Positions 1 through 7,885 are shown, numbered from the stretch's first letter. The stretch: DNA of 10,619 nt from DATFAS01 sp035254305 (GCA_035254305.1 DATFAS010000075.1:1-10619), one strand, 5' to 3'. Numbers and translations are program-made. The notes: generated by a model from the sequence alone, not told the origin.

Positions 1-32
1 TTTTTTCGGTAACTCAATTTTTATTTCATAAT

Positions 33-218
33 TAGAGTTTGAAAAGGGAAATCGGTGCAATTCCGATACGGTCCCGCCACTGTAATGCAGACATTTGTTT
101 TATAATCCACTGGTTTAATAAGAACTGGGAAGGAGAGGCAAATGGATGAAGCAAAGTCAGGAGACCTGCCGAAGGATGTCATACACGGTTACCTACGGGA
201 GATAGGGGTGTGTTATTC
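33..218 (+). ncRNA. Cobalamin (B12) riboswitch aptamer
   Basis: The RNA senses a cobalamin coenzyme and controls the downstream uptake genes. The conserved core is visible. GGGA at 46-49 pairs with TCCC at 72-75. ATCGG at 51-55 pairs with CCGAT at 63-67. The near-invariant CCCGCCACTGTAA segment lies at 73-85 and the B12 box (AGTCAGGAGACCTGCC) at 155-170. Downstream, ACAC at 183-186 pairs with GTGT at 208-211, closing a loop that would make the usual kissing contact. A sizeable peripheral insert (about 86-150) fits a class I, adenosylcobalamin-type aptamer, but I cannot fix the ligand form by eye. The outer ends are approximate. A terminator 50 bases further on indicates transcriptional control, with high cobalamin giving termination. 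Confidence 0.95.
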
Positions 219-266
219 TTCATGCATAAAGTTCATATGGCTTTTAGCTAGAATACACGTTCAGAT

Positions 267-295
267 CTCAACGGTTATCCGTTGAGTTTTTTTTT
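267..295 (+). terminator. Riboswitch-controlled intrinsic terminator
   Basis: Eight perfectly paired bases, CTCAACGG (267-274) with CCGTTGAG (279-286), enclose a TTAT loop and are followed by nine T residues (287-295). It lies between the cobalamin aptamer and the start of the large surface-protein gene, so it is the likely expression platform: formed when cobalamin is bound, avoided when it is scarce. I did not find a fully convincing antiterminator. A candidate competing pairing of 210-218 with 251-258 lies just upstream. Confidence 0.93.
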
Positions 296-317
296 ATATT
301 TTATTGGGGGAAAGAAA

Positions 318-3300
318 ATGAGAAACTTTAGATTTCGGCAAAAATGGTTGACTTCGTTTCTAGTATGTTTTCTTAGCTTTTTACAAATTGTAGGTGGTTA
401 CATTTCACCAGCTCAGGCTGCAAATGGAGGAATAATTACTCTAGCTAATCAGTCATTACAAAAAGCCAGCTATGCATTTCTAGGGAAGGTTGCGAATACG
501 GATGATAGCAATGCCATTATCCGATACTTGATCCAACAACCGTCAAGTACAGGTTATATTCAAGGAGTACAGTCGGAGGTAAAAGGAAATCAAGGAAATT
601 ATAGTTCTTATAATACATTGGCAAAAAGAATTGTAGGATGGACAGCTGCAGGACAAGATGCGACGAATATTGATGGAACGGATCTCATTGTTAAGCTTAG
701 TACACTACCTACAGATTCAGAAGGTAGATGGAATAATGAATTGGTCTGGGGATTATTTGCATTAGATAGTAAGGGCTATGCTGTTTCTGCAAATGCTGTG
801 GGTTCAAGAGATTCGATGATTAGACAACTCGTTGACAGCCAAGTAGGTACAGGAGGTTGGGATCTTGTCGTTCGCCATGCAGGAGAATGGAAAAAGGCAA
901 TTTCTTATGATAGTAATTACCAGCCCAATGGTTATGGAACTTCAACCACGCTTGATATCGATATGACGGGGATGGCATTAACTGCCCTAGCTCCATATAA
1001 AAATGATAGCTCGGTATCAGATGCTGTATATCATGCAGTGGAACAGTTAAAATTAGTCACGTTGCCGACTAATAGTGATAGCATCTCCCAAATGATCATT
1101 GGGCTTTCTTCTGTAGGGATGGATCCTACTCAGTTTAATGGGCAGAATTTAGTGCAACAATTGCTTACATACCAGTTGAGTGATGGAATGTTTAAATACG
1201 ATAATAGTAGCTGGGGAAGTGGGCCTAACAGCTATGCTACCAATGATGCATTAACAGCATTAGCTGCGTATCTGAAGTTTTCAAAAACAAATACAGATAG
1301 CCCAATCTACTATCATATGAGTGTTTTTTATGGTGATCCTATTCAACAGGGGACAAATTCATTCTTAAGTCAGGTTGCAGAAACCGATGATAGTAACGCT
1401 ATTATCCGCTTCCTAACCGGCCAACAGGCAAGCATTCCATATATCCAAAGTGTGCAAACAGAAGTCCAAGGAAATCAAGGAAATTACAGCTCGTACAACA
1501 AATTAGCGAAGAAAATTTTGGGCTTAACAGCTGCGGGCCAAGATGCAACGAATATTTCTGGAATGAATTTGATCCAAAAATTGGGGGCGCTTCCTACCGA
1601 TTCAGAAGAAAGATGGAATAATGAACTAATTTGGGGGTTATTGGCTTTAGATAGTAAAGGCTATTCTCTTTCTGCCGATGCAGTAGGTTCAAGACAAGCG
1701 CTTATGACTAGTATTCTACAAAGCAAGCTCAGCACGGGAGGCTGGGATCTCGTTATCCGTCATGACGGAGAATGGAAGAAGCCTACCTATGACAGTAATT
1801 ATATGCCTAATGGATACGAAACCCCTACAACCTTAGACATTGATATGACGGGAATGGCATTAACGGCACTGGCTCCATACCAGGATGATGCTACGGTAAC
1901 AAGTGCTGTATATGATGCAGTACAAGCATTAAGAAGGGTAACACCAACGAACAGTGATAGTTTATCCCAAATGGTTATTGGTCTCTCTGCTGTAGGGGTA
2001 GATCCTTCGAATTTCAATGGTCGGAATTTAGTGCAACAGCTGCTTACTTATCAGTTGGCTGGCGGAATGTTTAAATATGACGATAGTAGTTGGGGTAGTA
2101 CAGCCAATTCCTTCGCAACGAATGATGCGTTAACGGCATTAATTGCTTATCAGAAATTTGCAGAGAATAGAACGGCTAACCCTATTTATTATCATATGAG
2201 TGGAGTAGCCTTATCAAACTCAAATAGTGGAAGCAAATCATCTACACAACAAACAATTAAAACAGGTACCATTACTCTTACAGTGACTGGAGACCACCAG
2301 CATGGAACTATTATGCCTGCTACCGAGGTACAGCTCCAAGATGGTGATACGGCATTTTCAGTGCTTGTTAGAACGTTAAGCAGTAGTCAGATCAAGTATA
2401 AAAGTTATAGTGGCTCCCTGTATGTACAAGCCATTGATGGAATCAATGAATTTGACCATGGCCCACAAAGCGGTTGGATTTTCTTAGTGAATGGAATTCA
2501 GTCTCAAATAAGTGCAAGTGATTACCAGTTAACGAGTGGAGATCGATTAGAATGGAAATATAGTGGAGAAATAGCAAACTTAGAGCAAAATTCTCAAACA
2601 GCAACATCATTAGATTCTGCTACTCAATCCTTATCCCTTGCCGTTGATAATCACAAATCCATTCAACAAGTGGCTAAAACTGTTGTTGTGCTTAACCAAG
2701 ATCAAAAGATGAATGAACAGGCTATTCAACAATTAGCCAGGATGATAAAGGAAAATGAAGTGAATCTTCAACAGGCAGTAAATCCAGCTAATGGATCTAC
2801 TATTAGTGACCCTAACCAGATTGTGGAGATCACTATTCCGCAGCAAGCCTTAAAACAATCGGTTACTATTGGAATTAAAGAGTTGACTTCAGAGAATCGA
2901 AAAGAAGCCCTTTCACCCTTATATGAATTTACCCCTATAGGGCAAACATTTGATAAACCCATTGATATTTCATTAAGGGTGCCTTTAACTGTTAAGGATC
3001 TAAATCAAGTCGCTATGGTATGGCTTAATGAACAAACAAATGAATGGGTTCCCATTCCAGCGGTTGTTGATGCCAAAACAGGAACGGTAACTGGTCGAGT
3101 GAATCATTTTACTAAATTTGCAGTTATTGATCGTGATGCTTTAAACGGATCGATCAACATAGATCAAGCAATCGATGCTGCTGTTAAAAAGGTAATGGAT
3201 AGTGATTCCCTATCCGATTGGTCTGCATTTGCCCTTGCTCGAGCTGGTCAAACGCTTCCTGTTAGTTATATGGCGAACATGAAAGCCACTTTAGATCAAA

Positions 3301-4547
3301 ATCAGGGATCTTTCCACAACGTAACAGATTTTGAACGGATGGTTCTTGGGGTTTTGGCTGCAGGGGAAGATCCGTTGAATAGTAGTGGTTATAACATGAT
3401 TGAAAAGATTTATAACAACGAACGGCTTACCTCACAGGGAGCGAATGGTGTAATTTTTGGTTTAATTGCCTTAGACAGCAAAAATTATCCTGTTCAGGAT
3501 AATGCTCTGTGGACTCGAGATAAGATGGTAAATTGGTTACTAAAGAATCAAAACCAAGATGGTGGTTGGTCGATAGTAAGTGGTGATGCAAGTGATATAG
3601 ATATTACCTCTATGGCTATAGCAGCTCTTGCCCCCTATCAAAATCGTGAAGAAGTGAAAAAAGCGACTGATGCGGCTATTCATTGGATGGTGGATTCTAT
3701 ACAGCAACCAGTTACCTATTCGGAAAGTATTGCACAAGAAATTGAAGGATTGGCTGCTTTAGGATTGAATCCTATTGATCCAAAATTTAATCGTTCAGGC
3801 AAGGACCTGATCAGTTGTTTGCTTCAATTCCAACAAGCAGATGGTGGGTTTGCCCATCAGATGGATCAGGGAACAAATCCGATTGCAACCGAGCAGGCAT
3901 TAGTAGCACTGGAGGCTTATCAATTTTATGTTAAGGGACAGGGCTCTATCTATCAATTTACTACTAGTAAATCTGTGGAGACAGGAAATTTAAAAGAAAC
4001 CGCAGATTACATAGATGTTGACCAGATCTCTTCCTGGGCTGTGCAAAGTGTAAAGAAAGCAAGAGATTACAATCTGATGAAGGGGGTGAGTGCTGCTACT
4101 CCAACATTTGCTCCTAAACAATCTGTAACAAGGGCTGAATTTACAGCTGTAATGATGCGCTTGCTAGGTAAAAAATTAGATGGTGGAGAACATGCGATTT
4201 TCGATGATGTTCTTCCCACAGATTGGTATTATAATGATGTAATGGTAGCAAAAGAGGATGGAATTATTCATGGAATAACAGATACGATCTTTGCACCGAA
4301 TACCCCAGTTACAAGGGAACAAATGGCAACTATCATTGCCAATGCGTATCACCTACAAGGAAAAGATGGATCGGCAATTTTTAAGGACCAGGAAGAGATT
4401 TCTTCTTATGCACTACCCGCTATAGAAGCATTATATGATCAAGGCATTATGCTTGGGTTCGATGGCAAGATCGATCCTCAAGGGAATGCCACACGTGAAA
4501 TGGTAGCCTCTCTAGCAGTTAAATTATATGAATCTCAACATAACTAA
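318..4547 (+). CDS. S-layer-anchored, transcobalamin/intrinsic-factor-like corrinoid-capture protein (three alpha/alpha barrels, DUF4430, SLH)
   Basis: A secreted protein of 1409 residues. The chosen ATG has GGGGG at 306-310; the upstream in-frame TTG at 282 lies inside the terminator stem and is rejected. Domains: signal peptide 1-34 (cleavage after AQA); alpha/alpha-barrel (prenyltransferase/terpenoid-cyclase fold) repeat 1 at about 54-335; repeat 2 at about 349-628; DUF4430 (InterPro 'transcobalamin-like, C-terminal') at about 649-749; a helical linker; a ZU5-like beta domain at about 835-937; a diverged third barrel at about 944-1214 with a DGGW motif near 1081; three SLH domains at about 1231-1409 (TRAE 1271, TREQ 1332, TREM 1392). 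Barrel followed by DUF4430 is the domain order of intrinsic factor and transcobalamin. With the B12 riboswitch and ECF genes, I infer cell-wall-bound corrinoid capture. Ligand binding is not proven. A role as a terpenoid cyclase is unlikely, because the protein is exported and the catalytic DxDD motif is altered. Confidence 0.85.
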   Translation: MRNFRFRQKWLTSFLVCFLSFLQIVGGYISPAQAANGGIITLANQSLQKASYAFLGKVANTDDSNAIIRYLIQQPSSTGYIQGVQSEVKGNQGNYSSYNTLAKRIVGWTAAGQDATNIDGTDLIVKLSTLPTDSEGRWNNELVWGLFALDSKGYAVSANAVGSRDSMIRQLVDSQVGTGGWDLVVRHAGEWKKAISYDSNYQPNGYGTSTTLDIDMTGMALTALAPYKNDSSVSDAVYHAVEQLKLVTLPTNSDSISQMIIGLSSVGMDPTQFNGQNLVQQLLTYQLSDGMFKYDNSSWGSGPNSYATNDALTALAAYLKFSKTNTDSPIYYHMSVFYGDPIQQGTNSFLSQVAETDDSNAIIRFLTGQQASIPYIQSVQTEVQGNQGNYSSYNKLAKKILGLTAAGQDATNISGMNLIQKLGALPTDSEERWNNELIWGLLALDSKGYSLSADAVGSRQALMTSILQSKLSTGGWDLVIRHDGEWKKPTYDSNYMPNGYETPTTLDIDMTGMALTALAPYQDDATVTSAVYDAVQALRRVTPTNSDSLSQMVIGLSAVGVDPSNFNGRNLVQQLLTYQLAGGMFKYDDSSWGSTANSFATNDALTALIAYQKFAENRTANPIYYHMSGVALSNSNSGSKSSTQQTIKTGTITLTVTGDHQHGTIMPATEVQLQDGDTAFSVLVRTLSSSQIKYKSYSGSLYVQAIDGINEFDHGPQSGWIFLVNGIQSQISASDYQLTSGDRLEWKYSGEIANLEQNSQTATSLDSATQSLSLAVDNHKSIQQVAKTVVVLNQDQKMNEQAIQQLARMIKENEVNLQQAVNPANGSTISDPNQIVEITIPQQALKQSVTIGIKELTSENRKEALSPLYEFTPIGQTFDKPIDISLRVPLTVKDLNQVAMVWLNEQTNEWVPIPAVVDAKTGTVTGRVNHFTKFAVIDRDALNGSINIDQAIDAAVKKVMDSDSLSDWSAFALARAGQTLPVSYMANMKATLDQNQGSFHNVTDFERMVLGVLAAGEDPLNSSGYNMIEKIYNNERLTSQGANGVIFGLIALDSKNYPVQDNALWTRDKMVNWLLKNQNQDGGWSIVSGDASDIDITSMAIAALAPYQNREEVKKATDAAIHWMVDSIQQPVTYSESIAQEIEGLAALGLNPIDPKFNRSGKDLISCLLQFQQADGGFAHQMDQGTNPIATEQALVALEAYQFYVKGQGSIYQFTTSKSVETGNLKETADYIDVDQISSWAVQSVKKARDYNLMKGVSAATPTFAPKQSVTRAEFTAVMMRLLGKKLDGGEHAIFDDVLPTDWYYNDVMVAKEDGIIHGITDTIFAPNTPVTREQMATIIANAYHLQGKDGSAIFKDQEEISSYALPAIEALYDQGIMLGFDGKIDPQGNATREMVASLAVKLYESQHN
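477..2201 (+). repeat. Tandem in-frame duplication of an alpha/alpha-barrel domain
   Basis: Two copies, 477-1322 (282 codons) and 1362-2201 (280 codons), are separated by 39 bases. A hand alignment gives roughly 199 identical residues of 281, about 70 percent, with two single-residue gaps. Both copies run from a FL..VA.TDDSNAIIR start to a PIYYHMS end and share long blocks such as GNQGNYSSYN, TAAGQDATNI and DIDMTGMALTALAPY. The DNA has drifted more than the protein, so this is not a very recent duplication. The third barrel (3147-3959) is related but far more diverged. Confidence 0.93.
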
Positions 4548-4573
4548 ACCATTCTTATAGATTTTAGGGTGAG

Positions 4574-4600
4574 GAGTCGAACGGGGACCGTCGGCTCTTT
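4574..4600 (+). terminator. Intercistronic hairpin, possible partial terminator or mRNA processing/stabilising element
   Basis: GAGTCGA (4574-4580) pairs with TCGGCTC (4591-4597) with one G-T pair. After one bulged A, CGG (4582-4584) pairs with CCG (4588-4590) around a GGA loop. Only TTT follows directly, then ATCC and TTTT, so the T-tract is weak. It sits between the surface-protein gene and the lipoprotein gene. I infer that it could lower read-through into the transporter genes or protect the 3' end of the upstream message, giving more surface protein than transporter. Confidence 0.5.
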
Positions 4601-4609
4601 ATCCTTTTG

Positions 4610-4616
4610 AAGGGAG
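4610..4616 (+). promoter_or_regulatory. Ribosome binding site that fixes the lipoprotein start
   Basis: AAGGGAG lies eight bases before ATG 4625. A longer reading frame opens at TTG 4607, but that start would overlap this site and put charged residues before the signal peptide, so ATG 4625 (or GTG 4622, one codon earlier) is preferred. Confidence 0.8.
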
Positions 4617-4624
4617 ATTTCGTG

Positions 4625-5335
4625 ATGAGGAAGGGAAAGGTGTTATTTGGTATTTTGTTTAGTTTTTTGTTGATTTCATGCAGTCATGGACAAACCACTA
4701 TGAATACAGAGGCACCCGAATCTGTAAAACAGGAGCCAACGCAAGAAACGAAGCAACCTGACATACAGGCAGATCAACAGAAACAAGAAGTGGCGGTGTC
4801 TAAGGAAGAGAAGAGTGAATCATCTGCTGTCCCCGTTATCCAGTCTGACTCTGGGGAAAATAAAGGAGAGGCCTCTCCTACACCTAGGGTAGAATCCCAG
4901 CAGGATGTTACGGAATCTGCTCCAACCCCAGCCTTAGTTCCAGCAGCAGAACCTACTCCAGTAACGAAATTAGCACCGCAGCCGAATGAATCTGACCAAA
5001 CATTATCCGTATCCATTATTGGGGATAAAGAACATGGTGTGATTTTATCTGCTCAATCTATTCAGATACAACAGGGTGATACCGTTTTAGATGTACTGTC
5101 CCGTGTAACCAAAAATAAAAAAATACAAATGGAATATAGTGGCTTGAAGGCCACTGCTTATATTAGAGGAATTGATAATCTCTATGAGCTCGATGAGGGT
5201 CCGAAGAGTGGCTGGATGTTTAAGGTGAATGGTAAGATATCGGATCGTAGTGCAGGCACTTATGGGGTGAAGGCTGGGGATAGCATTGAATGGTTCTATA
5301 CATTAGATTATGTTAAGGATATTGGTTCCAATTAG
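4625..5335 (+). CDS. DUF4430 (transcobalamin beta-like) lipoprotein, putative corrinoid-binding partner of the ECF transporter
   Basis: A 236-residue membrane-anchored lipoprotein. The signal peptide ends in the lipobox LIS-C, with the lipidated cysteine at residue 19. Residues about 20-125 form a low-complexity linker rich in Glu, Gln, Pro, Ser and Thr, likely extended across the wall. Residues about 126-231 are a DUF4430 domain clearly related to the one in the upstream surface protein: both share GD..HG.I near the start, a Q.GDT..VL core, ID...E.D.GP.SGW.F.VNG, and GD..EW.Y at the end. In transcobalamin and intrinsic factor this beta domain closes over cobalamin held by an alpha barrel. 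Here it stands alone, with no barrel in the same chain. The stop is 10 bases before the EcfT start, so the genes are co-transcribed. I infer a docking or hand-off role at the membrane; direct binding of the ligand is unproven. Confidence 0.85.
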   Translation: MRKGKVLFGILFSFLLISCSHGQTTMNTEAPESVKQEPTQETKQPDIQADQQKQEVAVSKEEKSESSAVPVIQSDSGENKGEASPTPRVESQQDVTESAPTPALVPAAEPTPVTKLAPQPNESDQTLSVSIIGDKEHGVILSAQSIQIQQGDTVLDVLSRVTKNKKIQMEYSGLKATAYIRGIDNLYELDEGPKSGWMFKVNGKISDRSAGTYGVKAGDSIEWFYTLDYVKDIGSN

Positions 5336-5345
5336 GGGATAAGAC

Positions 5346-6221
5346 ATGAATAAAGGGCTTAATTCTTTGCATCCTTTTACGAGCTTTTTTTATTTTATAG
5401 GGTTTATGATTTTAACAATGACTTTGCTGCACCCAATCTATCTGATAACAGGGCTAATCATAATGATCGGATTAAATTATTGTATTGATCGGGGAACGCA
5501 ATTACGTAGCTACTTACCCTTTTACCTATTTATGGGGATTACAATTGCTCTCGTGAACCCTTTGTTTTCTCATAGGGGACGAATGATTTTGTTTTATTTT
5601 ATGGATCAACCGATTACGGGGGAAGCAGTCGTTTATGGGTTGACCATGATGCTGTCCTTGCTTTGTGTCCTTGTTAGCTTCGTTGCCTATAATCAAGTGA
5701 TGACCTCTGGGAAGTTTTTATTTTTGTTTTCGAAAGCTTTTCAGAAGATGGGTCTACTCGTTATGATGGCCGTTCGTTTCGTTCCCTTAGTGAAACGCAG
5801 AATGAATCAAATTATGGTCGTGCAGAAAACAAGAGGGGTAAATCCTTTCGTGGGCCCACTACGCAAAAGATTGAAGGATGCCGTTCTAATTCTACAAATT
5901 GTGGTAACCTGGTCTTTAGAAGAAGCATTACAAACCTCAGATTCAATGAAAGCAAGGGGTTATGGGATATTGGAAAAACGGAGCAGCTATCATTCCTATC
6001 GTTTTCGGAAAATGGATGGCGTGGTTCTGTTTTTATTAATTATAACTGGTAGCATATGTATGACTGGTTCATTTCTAGGCTACGGTGTCTTAGCGATTTA
6101 TCCTAAACTAAAATGGGATGGTTTTCATGGGCTGCAATGGTTGTTCTATTTTTCATTTATACTATTTACGATGGTTCCTATCTTAATTGAAGGGAGAGAG
6201 AGTATGAAATGGCGATCCTAG
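5346..6221 (+). CDS. cbrV: ECF transporter transmembrane (T) component, CbrV-like
   Basis: A 291-residue integral membrane protein, the EcfT (CbiQ-type) scaffold that couples the ATPases to the S component. Hydrophobic segments lie at about 12-45, 56-72, 97-115, 136-150, 225-250 and 265-281. The long cytoplasmic part carries the two short Arg-Gly coupling motifs of the family: TRG at 162-164 (usually ARG) and ARG in SMKARGYG at 203-205. These contact grooves on the two nucleotide-binding domains. GGGG at 5335-5338, overlapping the previous stop codon, serves as ribosome binding site. The gene's last 13 bases overlap the ATPase gene. The symbol follows the SEED naming of the predicted cobalamin ECF transporter (CbrT/U/V) and rests on gene context; the EcfT assignment itself is firm. 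Confidence 0.9.
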   Translation: MNKGLNSLHPFTSFFYFIGFMILTMTLLHPIYLITGLIIMIGLNYCIDRGTQLRSYLPFYLFMGITIALVNPLFSHRGRMILFYFMDQPITGEAVVYGLTMMLSLLCVLVSFVAYNQVMTSGKFLFLFSKAFQKMGLLVMMAVRFVPLVKRRMNQIMVVQKTRGVNPFVGPLRKRLKDAVLILQIVVTWSLEEALQTSDSMKARGYGILEKRSSYHSYRFRKMDGVVLFLLIITGSICMTGSFLGYGVLAIYPKLKWDGFHGLQWLFYFSFILFTMVPILIEGRESMKWRS

Positions 6222-7885
6222 AAATGAAGGATGTATCTTTCTCTTATCCGGATAAAACGTTGGCCTTACAACATATATCCATACAGATTGAACCAGGTGA
6301 GTGCACCGTCATCGGAGGTGCTTCGGGATCTGGGAAGTCTACCTTGCTTCGTATGTTGAAAAGGGAGGTACAGCCTGTTGGCTTAGTCACAGGGGAGATT
6401 TTATATGATGGCATCCCTCTGCAACATCAAGATTTATCTCGGATGGCACAGGAAGTAGCCATGATATTTCAAGATCCTGAGAATCAAATTGTTATGGATG
6501 AAGTATGGCAGGAGTTAGCTTTTGGGCTTGAAAATTTAGGATACTCTTCTGCTGTGATTCGTAAGCGAGTAGCGGAGATTGTAAGTTTTTTTGGCTTAGA
6601 AGAACTACTACATAGAAAGACTTACGAATTATCTGGTGGTCAAAAGCAAATGGTGAATCTTGCTGCCGTCTTACTCATGCAGCCGAAGGTGCTCCTGTTA
6701 GATGAGCCGACATCCCAACTAGATCCAATTGCAGCAAGAGAGTTTTTACAAATGGTTAAACGATTAAATGAAGAATTAGGGATGACTGTTATACTGGTTG
6801 AACATCGTTTGGAAGATGTATTTGCCCTAGGTGATCGAGTAATTCTTATGGATTCAGGATGCATTCATTATGAGGGTACAGTTCAACAGGCTATCGATCA
6901 AGTATGGAGGGCACAAGATTGTCTCTTTCTACCTTATTTACCTACGATTTCGCAATTATATCTCACGGTGCAAAAGGGCAGTGGTATGATTCCGACTTCT
7001 GTGAAAGAAGGACGGCAATGGCTGCAAAGAGAGATATTAGATTGCTTCTCCAAACCTCAAGGGCTTAAAGAAAGTTCAACCTCTAGCCAAGAAGAAGCGA
7101 TCACAACACTTTTACAATTAAAGAATATTGATTTTCGGTATCAACGGGATGGAAAGCCAATCTTAACTTCATTAAACCTAAGTCTGTATGAGAATGACTT
7201 CTTCGTTGTTGTTGGAGGGAATGGAGCCGGAAAAACAACCATGCTGCAGGTTGCAGCAGGATTACTTAAGCCTCTGAGTGGCATGGTGAAGCTGCAAGAT
7301 AAAAAGTTAGCCAAAATCCCCCCAAAAGAACGATATCAGATCATTGGGTATCTGGCACAGAATCCGAAGCTGTATTTCGTTCATGATACAGTAGCAGCCG
7401 AACTTCAACATGTGATTCAAAATCATGGATTAGATATTAGTAAATATGAATTAGATGAGCTTATTTCTCGACTAGGGATCCATCATCTGCTAGAGAAGCA
7501 TCCGTATGACTGTAGCGGGGGAGAGCAACAGAAGATAGCCTTAGCAGGGGTGTTGCTAGGTAAGCCTAAGATCCTGCTGATTGACGAACCGACGAAAGGA
7601 TTAGATCCTATATCTAAAAAGGAGTTTGCTGAGATTTTGAATGGATTGAGACAAAATGGTGTCTCCATTCTAATGGTTACTCATGATATTGAATTTGCAG
7701 CTAGCTATGCGACAAGGTGTGCCATGCTATTTAATGGGGAAATCATATCAGAGGACAAGCCAGGGCCATTCTTTAAAGGGAACTTTTTCTATACTACTGT
7801 ACTAAACCGAATCTTTCGAGAGCATTTACCATCTGCGATTACTTATGAGGAGGTTCTTGCTCAGTGGCACGTGCCAACCTCATAA
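6209..7885 (+). CDS. cbrU: Fused double ECF transporter ATPase (EcfA-EcfA), CbrU-like
   Basis: A 558-residue cytoplasmic ATPase with two complete ABC domains in one chain, in place of separate EcfA1 and EcfA2 subunits. The first domain (about 1-235) has Walker A GASGSGKST (37-45), Q-loop FQDP (Gln88), signature LSGGQ (141-145), Walker B VLLLDEP (161-167) and H-loop His199. After a linker (about 236-300) the second domain (about 301-520) has Walker A GGNGAGKTT (336-344), Q-loop Gln384, signature CSGGE (435-439), Walker B ILLIDEP (455-461) and H-loop His492. All catalytic residues are present, so both sites may hydrolyse ATP, but the second signature departs from LSGGQ. The start ATG overlaps the EcfT gene by 13 bases and the gene overlaps the S component by 22, indicating translational coupling and a dedicated transporter. 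Confidence 0.93.
   Translation: MAILEMKDVSFSYPDKTLALQHISIQIEPGECTVIGGASGSGKSTLLRMLKREVQPVGLVTGEILYDGIPLQHQDLSRMAQEVAMIFQDPENQIVMDEVWQELAFGLENLGYSSAVIRKRVAEIVSFFGLEELLHRKTYELSGGQKQMVNLAAVLLMQPKVLLLDEPTSQLDPIAAREFLQMVKRLNEELGMTVILVEHRLEDVFALGDRVILMDSGCIHYEGTVQQAIDQVWRAQDCLFLPYLPTISQLYLTVQKGSGMIPTSVKEGRQWLQREILDCFSKPQGLKESSTSSQEEAITTLLQLKNIDFRYQRDGKPILTSLNLSLYENDFFVVVGGNGAGKTTMLQVAAGLLKPLSGMVKLQDKKLAKIPPKERYQIIGYLAQNPKLYFVHDTVAAELQHVIQNHGLDISKYELDELISRLGIHHLLEKHPYDCSGGEQQKIALAGVLLGKPKILLIDEPTKGLDPISKKEFAEILNGLRQNGVSILMVTHDIEFAASYATRCAMLFNGEIISEDKPGPFFKGNFFYTTVLNRIFREHLPSAITYEEVLAQWHVPTS
7847..7853 (+). promoter_or_regulatory. Ribosome binding site inside the ATPase gene that selects a GTG start
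   Basis: GAGGAGG ends ten bases before GTG 7864. No other in-frame start near it has comparable spacing. This supports the GTG start and the 22-base overlap with the ATPase gene. Confidence 0.8.

Noticed and set aside
4..32. Possible promoter for the riboswitch transcript (CATAAT at 27-32)
   Set aside because: The base run at the matching -35 position is not promoter-like and the window starts too close, so the true promoter may lie outside it. The leading T run may be the tail of an upstream terminator, but its stem is not visible.
282..317. Upstream TTG start extending the surface protein by 12 residues
   Set aside because: The TTG lies in the 3' arm of the riboswitch terminator and the added codons read through its T-tract. 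ATG 318 has a purine-rich site at proper spacing and gives a clean signal peptide.
1799..2017. Minus-strand open frame inside the surface-protein gene
   Set aside because: It is a shadow of a real coding frame. The same holds for the minus-strand frames at 2768-2962, 3540-3737, 4774-5016, 6640-6864, 7483-7668 and 8010-8201: none has a ribosome binding site or family signature.
477..2201. Squalene-hopene or other terpenoid cyclase activity for the barrel repeats
   Set aside because: The fold family is shared, but the protein is exported, the DxDDTA acid motif is altered to DIDMTG, and the DUF4430 and riboswitch context favour a cobalamin carrier role.
4574..4600. A full transcription stop separating two operons
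   Set aside because: The T-tract is too broken for a confident strong terminator and no promoter is visible between it and the lipoprotein gene. It is kept only as a possible partial terminator.
4607..4624. TTG start extending the lipoprotein by six residues
   Set aside because: It would overlap the ribosome binding site AAGGGAG (4610-4616), which is correctly spaced for ATG 4625.
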